From: Rotaria sp. Silwood1
Lineage: Eukaryota > Rotifera > Eurotatoria > Philodinida > Philodinidae
Direction of reading: 5' to 3'
Length of the DNA: 64,000 bases
NCBI GenBank assembly: GCA_905250075.1
Contig: CAJNOP010000364.1
Location: forward strand, 141,497-205,496
The notes beneath the pieces were generated by a model, which was given only the letters and a program-made list of their open reading frames with translations, made no database searches and was not told where the DNA came from. Positions 25,407 through 38,100 of this stretch are shown piece by piece; position 1 is the first letter of the stretch; each line of letters starts with the position of its first letter. Made by a program: the position numbers and the translations under genes.

Positions 25407-28400
25407 ATGTCGTCAATAGCACAATCTGTTGAAGTATTTTTCTCTAATTTTATAATATAAAAATATTTTCTTATCTTGTGTTTTTTTGTTTTCAAAGGGA
25501 AATGATGATCAACCTGAAGATGAAGATGTTGATGGTGTTGCTATTGGTAAAAGATTTAATTTGATAGAAAGGAAATTTTAACTTCCTTTGGGTTTTTTTT
25601 TTTTTTGAACAGGTAAAAAACATAAACTAGGACATTTACGTATTGATACACAAGGCAATGTTACATTTAAACGATTACCAACAACACAACTTGTTGAAGC
25701 ATTACAATTAGGAATACAATATACAGTTGGTGGTCTTCAAGCAAAAGCAGCACATGATGTACTTTATCAAGATTTTCTTACTGTTGAAATAATACATTTT
25801 CCTAAGTAATGATCATTTAAATTGTTAGTTAAACTAAAGTTCTGTTTTTTTTTTTTTTGTTTAATAGAGAAGGAACTAAAACAACACCAGCACATCGTTT
25901 TAATGATTTTACAATTCGTTCGTATGCTCCAGTAGCATTTAGACATTTTAGAGAATTATTTAATATCAGACCAGATGAATTTTTAGTAAATAAATTTTTT
26001 TTGTTGTTGTTGTTGTTTTCATAGTGATTTATTTAATGAAAATTATTATTTATATTTTTATTTAGTATTCTATATGTAAACCTTTACGGGAATTAAAAAA
26101 TCCGGGTGCTAGTGGTAGTTTATTTTATTTAACATCTGATGATGAATTTATATTAAAAACAGTACAAAAAAAAGAGGCAGATTTTTTAAAATGTCTTCTT
26201 CCCGGTTATTATATGGTTTGTATATTTATTCTTTTTATATTCTAATTTGTTGACTTTTTTTTTTTTATTTTAGAATGTTACACAAAATCCACGTACTTTA
26301 TTACCTAAATTTTTTGGTCTTTATTGTTATCAGGTATGAACACAATCCTTTTTTTTTTTTTTTGTTTCTTTTTCTTAGCAATCTATATAATTGGATTAAT
26401 TATCATGAGAGTATTAATAGAAACACGAATTCAGAGAATAGATAACGCTATTTACATCTACATAGGTCACAGGATTCATGCCAATAAATACTCATACTGG
26501 CATTGTAAGTGTAATCACATATTCATAAGGACTTTGTTTTTAACTAGAGTTGATTAATTTTTTTGTATTTGTGTATTTGACCAAAAAAACAAAAAAACAA
26601 AAATCCCTTAAACTGATAAACGAAACATATTGAACTGATCTACTTCTTCTAACATTTTGTTGTTTGTGCTTTGACTTATTTATATACATAAAAAAATATT
26701 TTTAGAATCTTAGATTAATTAGAAATATGACTTGACTTTATGTAAATATTTCATAGAGATTTTTATATCTACTTTTCAAGTTTAATCATCAAGTTATTAA
26801 ATAAATCAAATGATGATATTCTTCATCAAGGTGAAGTTTAAATTGTGCTCTGCTTTGCTCTTTTTTGATTTCAATTACAAAAAAAAAAAATCAAATAAAA
26901 CAATGTTTCGTTTTGCATGTTGTTTTTTATTTTTTTTTCAGGGTGATAATAAAAATATTCGTATAACTGTAATGAATAATTTAATTCCATCTTATCTACA
27001 TATGCATGAAAAATATGATCTCAAAGGTTCAACATATAAACGACGAGCTAATAGTGAAGAAAGACGTAAAGAATCTCCAACATGGAAAGATTTAGATTTT
27101 ATGGAACGACATCCTGATGGTCTATTACTTGATACAGAAACTTTTAATGCACTTGCAAAAACTGTTCAACGTGATTGTCGAGTTCGTTAAATTAAATATT
27201 TAATTTCTATTTTTTTTTCTTTGATTTTTAGGTACTCGAAAGTTTTCGTATAATGGATTATTCATTTTTAATTGGTGTTCATCATGTTGATGCACCAACA
27301 GATTCTGGAGGAGTAAAAAAAAGAAGAGAAATTTCATATTGTAAATGTGATTATTTTTTTTAATGTTTAAGGATCGTGCAACTGTAAATGTAATGCTTAC
27401 ACCTGGTGGTAAATATAATGAATTATGCAACACTAATATCAATATTTGCTTTTGTTTTTTTTTGTAAAGAACAAACATCTGTACAACCAAAACGTATGAT
27501 GTATTCAACTCCAATGGATACTATTCAAGTAGAATTTGATGAACATAATAAACCAGATGATCATCTAGTCAAGTATGATCGTTTTTCCTTTTGTTACATT
27601 TAAGAATAACTACTATAAAACACATCTGGAAGTATTCATAGTTAGTTATATGATAACGAATAGTATTAAGGAAATTGTATTAGAATAGTATGTAATACAT
27701 TTATATTTAATTTAAAAAGAACTATGTTTATTTGTATTTATAAATATAAGTGTGAGAGAATTGAAAAAAAAATATTGAGAAAAGATCACAGTTGGAATTT
27801 TCTATCTAATTTGAGAAGCTATTTTGTTAATAATGCCATTTTCAAGAGCATAAAAAGAGAAATTGTCGCACTTTTCCTTAAAAAGTTAAAAGTATCGGAA
27901 AATCGACTAAAACACTCCCTTTTCCGGTTTTTGTAAATAACTATTCATATTCGAAGCCCTAAGCCTTCTATTATGTTCAAAAAGTACTAATTTTCGAGAG
28001 AAGCTTCGCAGATACTATTAAATTTGTCTTGTTCAGACGCGTCTGCCTATAAAAAATGCCTCTCCGGACGACAAATACTCAAAACTACGTAATCTGTAAC
28101 TCATGAATTGAGGTATTTGAACATTATCAGAGATTAACAAATTCATACTTCTTTTGTTGCTTATATCATAATATGAAGCGAGTGTGTAAGTCAACTCTTT
28201 GATGACACTCGGGTCGTATCAGTTGTCTCCCTTCCCATCAAATTGTTGAATTTGTGTCCTTTAAAATGGAATTATTAAAAAATAGTTTTCTAGGCTCTAA
28301 AAACTATCGTAAACAGTTTTTTAGAAATCTTGTCATCAGAGTTTATCTATGAAATCTTAGTATACAATGAATTATATAGAAAACTTTATTAACTATTAAA

Positions 28401-31400
28401 AATTATTATCTATATTTCGGCTAATTGCATATAACAAAAGAAAATCAAAAATACGTTGTTGTCAAACTATTTTTTTTCGTCACTTTATGATTGAAAATAG
28501 GCGCGTAATTTGTTAGAAGTGACATTTTTCTTTCCTATTTCTATTTATGAATTGAAACCATATTTTCATAGTTAAAACTTGATTAGATATGTTTTTAATC
28601 GATTATTATCCCAAGAGTAAACATGTTCTTAATAAAAAAAAAACATTAAATTATATACTTTCTCTATAAACTATTAAAAGAAAAAGAAAATATCTATTTT
28701 GAATTAGCTAAACGATACCTTACAGATTGAAAATATATTTCTCTTTTTTGAATTTTTGATGTCTATGAGTATAATTTTTGTTTTTTAGAACTGGTGGTAT
28801 TCCAGCTCGAACTGCTAGTGGCCAACGATTGTTACTTTATGTTGGTATAATTGATATTTTACAATCTTATCAAATACGTAAAAAATTAGAGCATACATTT
28901 AAATCTGTTCTTACGGATGGAGTATGAACTAAAAATTGACTTTGTAAAAAATAATTTTTTTTTTTCATAGACTCAAATATCAGTAACAAATCCAAGTTTT
29001 TATTCTGAACGTTTTCAAAAATTTCTCTTTACAACTGTATTTAGAAAAGCACCACGTAAATATAAAATTTTTTTTTCGTTAACATTATTTCTTTAAAAAT
29101 AACTTAGTAGTTTTATTTGAGAAATGAATATTTGTAAGTTGAGTTGATTTATTATTTCTTCGTCTTTAATCTTTTGTTTATTGTATATGATTGATTAAAA
29201 TAATATTCTTCTATGAAATTTTCTTCATCAATCTTAGGTGATAATGCCAAAAAATTTCGTACAATTGCATTAATTGGTAAAGGCAAAAGAAAATTATTAT
29301 CGTTGTTTTTTTTGTTTTTGTTATTGTTGTGCTCCCTTAATATTATTTATTTTCTATTGGTAAAAAGGATAAAAAAAAAATGCCATAGATAAAGGGAATT
29401 TAGTTCTTTCTAAAATAATTTCATATCGAATGTATTGCATGTTTGTTTTTTCGTGCTTTGTGGTTATTAAGTATAAAATTTTAATTTGATTTATTTTTAT
29501 ATAAATTATATGAAATCTGTTTCTTTTTTTCTCCTTCTAGCTTTACGAGAATCACCAGTTAAACGTCGATCAAGATTGTCAAAAATGCTACATGGATCTG
29601 AACAAGAAAAAGATATGATATCAACTCCAATAATAATGAGAAATGATCGAAGTAGTTTACAAACAACACCTATGGGACGACGTTCATTTGAAATAACTCC
29701 TTTACATTTACATCAATCAGCAGCTAGGTATTAAAAAAAAAAAAGAAATTATTAGTACAATTTTCTATTAGATTAATATATTGTGCATCGTCAATGAACG
29801 AGTTTAGATAAATACAATTTGATCTATGAATTACTAACTAAGATTGATGTGTATTTGTACTAAAATAAGAGTTATAATTAGATATCGACAAGATAGTTCC
29901 GGTTCCGATGGGATCGAAACGAAAAATGATTAGTCTTGTGCATGTCAAGTTATAATCGATGAAGAAATAGAGTGAACAAATAAGAATCTAATCCTTTTTT
30001 TTTTTTTCAATACGTAGAAAGTGATAGATTTCTTGTAAAATATTGAAAGAAAAGGGCAAGTCAATCAATCTTTTATTTTCGTGACTGAGAAGAATTTTTC
30101 TGACTCTCGTAACTCTATTCTTCACCGTTCTAAATATTTACGATGAAGATTTGAAGGTTCATTGGGACTACAAGAAATAAAAAACACTTATGTCAATTTT
30201 TAACTAAAGATAACGGTTATTTATTCTATAGTTGTAAGTACATTATCGTATAAATGGTATTAATCAGAACATAATTCAAGAAAAAACAATCTAGAAGAGT
30301 ACTAATTATCAATTAAATACAAGTAGTTAAGGAATTTTCTAAAGATTTGCTATGAATAAATTCTGGAATAGTTTTCTCTAGATCGGAATTAGATTAAATT
30401 TACTAAGAGCAAAATTCGAAACCATTAGAAAAGAAATTATTAGAATCAGTATTATATAGGTCATTGAAAATATTTTGAGAACTCGCAATATCTCTTCCAT
30501 CAGAAGTACATTATATTTATTTGTTTACAACAAATGTTAGAAGACATCATAACAATATTTGATAGAAAGCTCGATTTACTTTTAAATAATCTTTTTTTTC
30601 TTTGTATTCATCGATATGTGTCAAACTGATGGATGGCTTGGTTATTGTTTAGTTATACTTGTCAATTTAGTACCGAAAATTTGAAAGATCGGACAAAATG
30701 GACATTGCGATGATATGATATGATGACAGGCGTTGAAAGATAGATTAGATATCGCAGTATTAGGAAGAGGTAAGAGACAAATTCTAGTCTGTAACAGGAA
30801 CCAAAACATTTTACTTGTCGTAAGAAGATGGCAAAAAGTATTAGTTAAGATATTTTCAACAAAAACTATCATGAAACATCGATGGTATTAAATTCATCAA
30901 GGTACTGCAAACTGCATATAAATAGTTTTGTTAGGAAAATTCTCAAAGAGAGAATTTAAAGATCTGAATTATCAAATATATTCAACTCAGTTATAGTCGA
31001 ACAATCAGTTTGATATATATATCTGTGAATAGAAAAAGATTATTCAAAAGTAAATCGAACATTCTTATGATTTCAAAACATATTACTAGTTTTCAAAATT
31101 TTGTGAATGCTTCATGTACAATAAATTAGCTTTATATATTTCTATTCTTTCGATGATTGGCAACTCCTTTATCGAGGGATCTATCAGAAGTTAAATTTAT
31201 CCCGTTTTATTTTTATACATTTTCACGCAACAATGATTTCTATATTTGTCACCTTGTAGTGTCTTTAATCTTTTTGTTAATCTGTGTGCGTGATAGATAG
31301 GCGTATTTCTTTCATGCAAATCTAAAAACACTAAAATATTCTTACAGTTAAAAAAAATGCATGTAAGCATGAAAGTAAAACGAGATAAATTTAGTTTCTC

Positions 31401-33049
31401 CTAGACTTATGCATTATAATGTATCAGAAGCTTTATCATCACGCAAAACTAATATAATTACTTATCATGCATTATTTTTCGATACATTTGAATTAAGATA
31501 AATATCAAACAGTACAAACTTTATACATTATCATTGTTTATCTTAAACTCATACGTTACGAAACAAATATATAATATGTATTATAAAGTCATTCTAGTTT
31601 AGTACAATCATACCTTTAAATCAAAGTAATTCTATATATTTTGATTTGTTTTCGTTTTGTCTTTTTTTCAAGTTCACCAAAAACGACAACAAATAATAGA
31701 AATTATCGTAGTAATGTACCACTCTATGCAAACCATGCAAGTCCAAGTTCAAGTACACAAACTCAAGCAACAAGTAGTCATATAACATCCTATTATTCAT
31801 CATCACCATCAACACGTACTAATACATTTGCACGTAAATTAGATGTTGAAAATAATAAACATGATAGTTCAACAACTGTTTATTCAAGTTCACATAAATC
31901 AGATTCTTTATATAATGAACCAACAAGACATAATTCAGCTAAAATTTTAACAACATCATTTAATAATCGATTAAAAATTACCTATAGTCCATCACATAAT
32001 CGAAAAAATTTACCAAAATCCTCAATAGATACAACTAATGATGATGATGATAATGATGTACCACGTCAGATTTTATTACCTATTGGTGGTGGAATTGTGG
32101 GAAAATTAGCATCATCAGCTACGAATTTATCTTACCGTAAGTTTATTATCTTCAAATATTGTTCGAATATATCATTGAAAGTAGGGGTCGACAAGCTCAG
32201 CTCAGTTCTGCTCAAAGAAACTGTTCGAACAGCTCTTTTGAGCTGAGCTGTGTTCCCAAAACAGAACACTTTTGTTCCGTTTTTGGGAAATAATTCCCAT
32301 AACAGAACAAAAGTGTTCTGTTTGGGGAACACAGCTCACAGCTCAAAAGAGCTGTTCGAACAGTTCCTCTGAGCAGAACTGAGCTGAGCTTGTCGACCTC
32401 TAATTGAAAGTTTTCAATATTAATATTTCTAAATAGATAATATTCAGTTAATATATGATTTCAAAAAATTTTAAATTTATATTTACAAACTTAATTTAAA
32501 CTCTATTGCTGAGAATTTTTCAAAAAAGAATGTAAATCACTATGTTATCTTTGTTTATATTTCTATTTTAGATGACAAGTCAGCTGAGCATTCACCAGTA
32601 CATCGTCAATATCGTAATCCATCGGCAAGTGGTATTAATGATGATATGGTATGTTTGACAAAAAATTTTAATTAATATTATTATTTCCTCGCTTTTCTAT
32701 GCTTTTTATTGAAAATATCTCTTTTCATATATTTATAATTTGGTAATATAAAATAAATCATTTTTCTTTTCTTAACCTATATATACAGACAGATCCTAAT
32801 ATTATTCGGGTTTGTATAAAAAATTTCTTTTTCTTCTTACTATTGCACTTTATTTACAAGAATAACAAAAATAATTACTGTAATCTACTTTAACATATGC
32901 ATGTTATAGTTCTTTTTTACTTAAATTTTCACAATTCGTTTAAAAATATCTACACATATATTTAATACATTTTTTATTATTAATATTCTATGAAATTTTA
33001 ATAATGATAAACATTTAATATATTATTCTTTATTTAGACTAGACTTTAA
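25407..33049 (+). CDS. PIP5K1: Phosphatidylinositol-4-phosphate 5-kinase type I, copy A
   Basis: Sixteen exons: 25407-25433 (tentative), 25498-25546, 25613-25805, 25868-25985, 26066-26215, 26274-26333, 26942-27181, 27232-27312, 27372-27408, 27470-27572, 28789-28921, 28971-29055, 29238-29276, 29541-29727, 31673-32136, 32572-32648. Two micro-exons, 32789-32809 and 33038-33049, complete it. The sum is 2076 nt, 691 residues. The enzyme phosphorylates PI4P to PI(4,5)P2 at the plasma membrane. The kinase core (about 27-426) has the glycine loop NPGASGS (141-147), ATP lysine K160, the DLKGSTYKR segment (225-233), MDYSFL (287-292) and the metal-binding Asp of IIDIL (D375). In the activation loop, KKLEH carries the type I specificity glutamate E387 and the di-lysine; type II kinases have Ala there. 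The 265-residue Ser/Thr-rich tail has no recognised domain. Only the first 27-nt exon is doubtful. Confidence 0.92.
27573..28788 (+). other. Long intron of PIP5K-A
   Basis: A 1216-nt intron between the exon ending ...DDHLVK and the exon starting TGGIPAR, phase 2. It is AT-rich, with one open frame at 27724-27936 that is not used. No other feature is seen. Confidence 0.55.
29728..31672 (+). other. Long intron within the PIP5K-A tail
   Basis: A 1945-nt intron, phase 2 (AG | T). It separates the RRSRLSK basic/Ser exon from the large Ser-rich tail exon. Both strands were examined and I saw no supportable exon, repeat or RNA gene. Confidence 0.5.
32174..32181. repeat. Left target-site duplication of the MITE
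   Basis: ATTGAAAG directly precedes the left end of the palindromic element. The identical 8-mer follows its right end at 32403-32410. The intact match suggests the insertion is recent, or that little change has happened at the edges. Confidence 0.85.
32182..32402. mobile_element. Palindromic hAT-type MITE in a PIP5K-A intron
   Basis: A 221-bp element whose two halves are near-complete reverse complements (about 109 bp each, a few mismatches and one 3-bp indel). Its ends read TAGGGGTCGACAAGCTCAG on the left and TAGAGGTCGACAAGCTCAG as the reverse complement of the right. It is flanked by a perfect 8-bp direct repeat ATTGAAAG at 32174-32181 and 32403-32410. An 8-bp duplication with TAGGGGTCG-like ends is typical of the hAT superfamily. 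It has no transposase and is non-autonomous. It lies in the intron 32137-32571, 45 bp after the splice donor. Its base composition is visibly more GC-rich than its surroundings. Confidence 0.9.
32403..32410. repeat. Right target-site duplication of the MITE
   Basis: Second copy of ATTGAAAG, identical to 32174-32181. Confidence 0.85.
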
Positions 33050-33082
33050 TACCATCAAAACCGTGCATAAACATTCCTTATC

Positions 33083-33088
33083 AATAAA
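33083..33088 (+). promoter_or_regulatory. Putative polyadenylation signal AATAAA of PIP5K-A
   Basis: The first AATAAA is 33 nt after the stop codon at 33047-33049. Others follow downstream (around 33405, 33471 and 33634) in a T-rich region, so alternative 3' ends are possible. Confidence 0.35.
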
Positions 33089-33090
33089 GC

Positions 33091-33127
33091 AAAAAAGAAT
33101 TTAATCGTATCGATTAAATTCTTTTTT
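33091..33127. repeat. Perfect 17-bp inverted repeat with 3-nt loop
   Basis: The left arm is AAAAAAGAATTTAATCG (33091-33107), the loop TAT, and the right arm CGATTAAATTCTTTTTT (33111-33127), an exact reverse complement. It starts 42 nt after the PIP5K-A stop and 3 nt after an AATAAA. In RNA it would be a compact hairpin in, or just beyond, the 3' UTR, ending in a T run. Confidence 0.8.
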
Positions 33128-35129
33128 CTTCGCTCGTTTTCTTTTTTTTTTTTTTAAAAACTCTATTTATTCTTATTGTAAATGTATATAGTTGTCAGTC
33201 ACATATTTAAAACGTAAAAAAGCTCGTTTATTTGTTTTTTTTTTGTTCTCGCTGTTTTTATAACCAAAGAAAAAGATGATATTATTTCCCTTTTCATACT
33301 CGCATATTCATATACATATGTTTACCTTTAGCCCCGGTGTTTTTTTTTTATTTGTATCTCAATTAGAACTTTGTTTGTTTGTTTTTTTTTTTCTTATGAG
33401 CGTTAAATAAACTTTATGCACACTATTCTTTATCTATACAAATGGTGTTTTTTTTTTCATTTATCATTGTCAATAAAGAAAACTCTTGTTTTTTGTTTGT
33501 TTCTTCTGCTTCCCGTGTCTTTTTTTTCTGTCTGTTATTGTATTTCATATTTGGGTATTACACTTCCATACATACACGTATACTATTTTAATGTATTAAA
33601 TCTCTTTATATTTCTTATTTCTGCTACCTTCCAATAAATTTGACATAAAAAAAAAATATTTTTCATTTTTTGTTTATTCTTTTTAAATCCATACTTAGTG
33701 TATTTTTTTTTTACCAAGAGTTTCGTCCTACTACGTTTGAGAAATGTCAAATAATCTTTGGCTTTTTTTTTTTCTTCTAATCAACAAAAAGAGAATTTTA
33801 TATCTATTAGAGTTAAAAGAATATGAATATGGAATATTTTGAAACGATACAAATTGAATGTTCTTTTCAAAAACATAAGAAAAAGAAAATAGACTCTTAC
33901 AATATTTGTGTATAGATTAATAACAATATTTTGATAGTATTCTTTTGTATTGATACTCAAGTGAGAGTCCTTTAGGTAAATACATAAAGAATATTTGAGA
34001 TAGAGTATATGCTTATAACTACTTAAAATGTATTAGTCGAAATGATTTTGAATTTTTATAAGTTATACTCATCGATCAAAAGTAGAATCGAACATACCTT
34101 CACAAAAGAAATATTATAAATCATGAATTGTATGAATATAGAGTTTTAACTTAGTAATAACATGTTTTTTCTTATTTATATTCATTACAAAAGAATACAC
34201 TTCGAAAGAGATTTTCTATAGTCTGACTTTAATAATGCCAAGATGTTTTTCAAGTCATTCATTGGAACCTTAGAACATCCTGACGCCATTGCGATAACCT
34301 AAATTACCATCTATTTATATTTTTATATATACTACATACTTGTATTAGAGGAAGATTGAACTAAAAAATTTTCGACAATATGAGTCTATTTATTCAAAAA
34401 CAAAACGGAGAAAAGGATATCCTGTATATTGTTACAAAACAGATAATTTATATTAGACTAATAACTATTTTGTTAGAAAAATAAATAAAAAAAATATATA
34501 GATTTTTGTTTTTTTTTCTTCATTTTACTTTAAATATTATTTTTGTGATCTTTGAACTATTTCTTTCCATTCGATTAATTACTTACCTTGTCCTTCAAAA
34601 AAGTTGCAATAAGTTACCTTCTTTTTCTTTCTCTCTCTCTCTCTCTGATTCATATTGATAGACGCATTCAGAAAAAAAATAAGAACAAGAGAAACAAGGC
34701 GGAGAGAAAAATCGGAAGCAGGAGAAGAAACAAAATATCGTATTTGTTCGTGCATGCTTACACGTTCACATTCGATTTGATTGTGTATAGATTATATATA
34801 CTCAGAACGAGTATGTTGACCAAGTAGCTCAACTTCTTTGCTTATTTTCAATTCAGCAATTATTATAGAAACAGAAGAAGAAGAAGCAAAAAAAGATTAG
34901 ATAGGAAGAAGAAGAAAAAAAAAAGAAAAACAATCCGCCCATATTTCCGACAATATTCTTTCCGCATCGACTAGAAGAGAGAAAAAACAAGCCGATTAAC
35001 ACAATCATCATCGCCTTGTATGCCAAACGTCTCCGGTTTTTATTGAAGATAAAATAAAACGTAGAAGTTTTATTATTATTTTTTTTATTCTAGATCATAT
35101 CTGTCTTGTCCTTTTTTTCTTTTTTTTAC

Positions 35130-38100
35130 ATGACGGCTACTGATCAACAAACAACTGATTTATTTCCTCATCAAAATGGACGAAAATCTCCAGCAACTAT
35201 TTCATGTGTAGCATCAAATGTTGGATCAATAACAGATTTTCTTTTTTCATCACCTTCAACACATTCCACATTACCAACATCTCCAAACATTCCTTCAAAT
35301 GAAATTCATGAATCACCATCAAATGAATTTCCATCATCATCACTGCCACAAATTCTCATTCATACACCTAGTGAACAATGTATTAATGTAAATCAACAAT
35401 CATCAGGGAATATCAATCAAATATCAGTAAGAAAAATTTGTATTTTATTTGTAAAATGGAAATTTTCTTTTTTGTCATATTCTAAATAAAGGTATCTGAA
35501 AGTGATAATGAACCATTGAATGCAGGAAATAAAGAAAAATTAGGTCATCGTCGTGTTGATGAAACAGGAATTGTTACTTATAAACGTGTGACAGTTGATG
35601 ATTTAATGAAATCTTTACAAATTGGTCTTACATATGTTCTTGGTAAACATCATCATCCACAACGTCAAGTACTTATACAAGATTTTCAACAAATTGAATA
35701 TCAAGATTTTCCACCGTAAATATTTTGTTTAATTAATTATTATTCTTATTCGAAATTATTCTTTAGGGACGGTTCAAAATCAACACCAATACATCCATAT
35801 GCTGAATTTCGTTTAAAAACTTATGCTCAAACAGCATTTCGTTTTTTTCGTAATGCTTTTGGTGTTGATCCATCATCATTTATGGTATGTTGAATATTAG
35901 ACATGCAAGAAACCGTATATCAACCAGGTGAAACCTGGAATAAAAAAAAAAAAAGCTTATATTCATTAAATATAAAAGCAAATTATATGACGTCAAACAG
36001 AATTAAAAAAAAATGCAGAACATAAGATTTCCTTTCGAAAATTATAATCAAATTCAATCGATCTAAGTCGACATTTCAAGTTTGATATACGTGATATATA
36101 AAAATTATTGGATTAGTTTAATAGTCATACTTAAATATCACGTAGAATAGTCATCATTTTTAATAGAAAAACAAAAACAAATATAATAAACAACTTTTAA
36201 ACTGAAATTAAAATAGCAAAATTGAGTTATTTAAACGAGAGAAAAACAATTTTTTTTTTTACTGAATGGAATTAAGATAATATATCAGGCTTCATGAATT
36301 AATATTTACTTTTTTTTTTGTCATTTTGGGTTATACAGTATTACTTATTCAAATAAAACAAGAGCAAATAATATCGTTTGACATGTTGATTTAAAATTAA
36401 CACAAGATGACGTACATAGATACGTATATATGAATGTTAGTCTTTTAGGACTACCAATAGTATAATGAATCATATCATTAAATGGAGAACATTTTTTTTT
36501 AGAAATAGGATTATCGAATAGAAAAGAAAATGATTACAAATTCATTTTGAAACAGGAAACTAATCTCATGCAATTTTCGAATATTATTGTATCTAAACAT
36601 TATCTGTTAGTTCATGCAAAAACTCTTGAAAACATAAATCTATTCTTATTAGTTTATCTCTATTTTCTGAAATAGTCTTTTTATTTCTTATTAAAGATCT
36701 TACTAACAGAAAAAGTCATAATAAGTCGCATGAAATAATAGTCAAACATTTCTGTCATGTTAAGAAATGACATTTATTAATCAATAATATACAATAGAAG
36801 ACTATATTAACCTCATCAAACGAACTAATATAAATCCCTAATCTCAATAGAAGATGTCAAGTTTTCTATTATGTCAAAAATGTACAAAGCTTTCAAGTAC
36901 AAGAACTTATTAGTTCTTATAATATTAAGATGATAATATATCAATTTTCTTTTGAATAGGTTCTTAATTAAATATTCTTATTTCTTATCAATATTTTAGT
37001 CATCATTATGTGCTAAAGATTTTCGCGAATTACCAAATCCAGGTGCAAGTGGTTCTATATTTTATATAACAGCTGATGATACATATATAATAAAAACTGT
37101 ATCAAAAAAAGAAGCACGATTTTTACTTAGTCTATTACCAGGATATTATATGAATTTAACACAAAATCCATTTACATTATTACCAAAATTTTTTGGTCTT
37201 TATTGTTATCAAAGTGCTAATAAAAATATACGTTTTGTTATAATGAATAATTTAATACCAACAAATGTTAAATTACATGAAAAATATGATTTAAAAGGAT
37301 CTATATATAAACGAAAAGCATCAGAAGAAGAACGTAAACGTGATTTACCAACATTAAAAGATAATGATTTTAAATCACTTCATCCACATGGTTTAATTCT
37401 TGAACCATTTTTTTATGATCAATTAATGCAAACAATTGAAGATGATGTTCGAGTAATTATTATTACTTTTTTTTTTCCTCATTGAACATTTTCACAATAG
37501 TATGAATCATCAGAAAAGATCACTTTATAATATATACATTGGATAATCAGATATAAAAATCAAAGTAGTTGGTACTTTTTTTTTATTTCGAAAATTGAAT
37601 AGAACTCGAGCTGGAAGTAATCAACAATTGGCAGGTATTTTTCTAGTCATATATAGATTTTTTCACAGAAAAAAAAAACATGTGATTCAGTTGTTTTCTT
37701 TCTACTCCTCAAATTCTTTCAGTATCGCTGAATATACGTTGACTTGTTGTTGATGATGTTGGAATAGAAATCTCAGTGTTGGTATTAAATGTGATAATTG
37801 TGAGTATACACATGAATGTTTTTTTTTTCTACCACGATAACACTTTAATCACCCTTTTGATAATTCACTTTGCTTTTCATACATTCAATTACTTCGCTAT
37901 GTAGATCATCATCTGTAGATAATTTTCTTTCATCATTATTAATTTTTTGATGTTCTTTTTGATGATTGTTTTCCACATCCGGTTTGAGTATGATCTCATG
38001 CCTGGATCCGAGCCGACGTCTTTTTTGTTTTTGTTTTTGATACTTGACATTTGAACCGACCCGACAAGTTTGTATCCGTAGTGCTATTTCTATTAATCAT

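Larger units (their letters stand above)
33050..35129. other. Spacer between the two PIP5K genes
   Basis: A 2.08-kb spacer between two plus-strand genes. The first part is T-rich and holds the 3' end of copy A. A (CT)n run lies at about 34630-34647. At 35091-35093 a T-rich tract ends in CTAG, 36 nt before the start codon of copy B, and looks like a splice acceptor. The ORFs here are not protein-like. Confidence 0.5.

Noticed and set aside
27724..27936. 70-codon open frame in the 27573-28788 intron of PIP5K-A
   Set aside because: The flanking exons join in phase without it (AA + A giving Lys), and the translation shows no family pattern.
31641..32246. Single long plus-strand open frame running into the MITE
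   Set aside because: The real PIP5K-A exon is 31673-32136. The frame beyond the donor at 32137 is intron and transposon sequence.
32132..32332. Minus-strand open frame inside the palindromic element
   Set aside because: Arises from the MITE inverted repeat. No transposase similarity.
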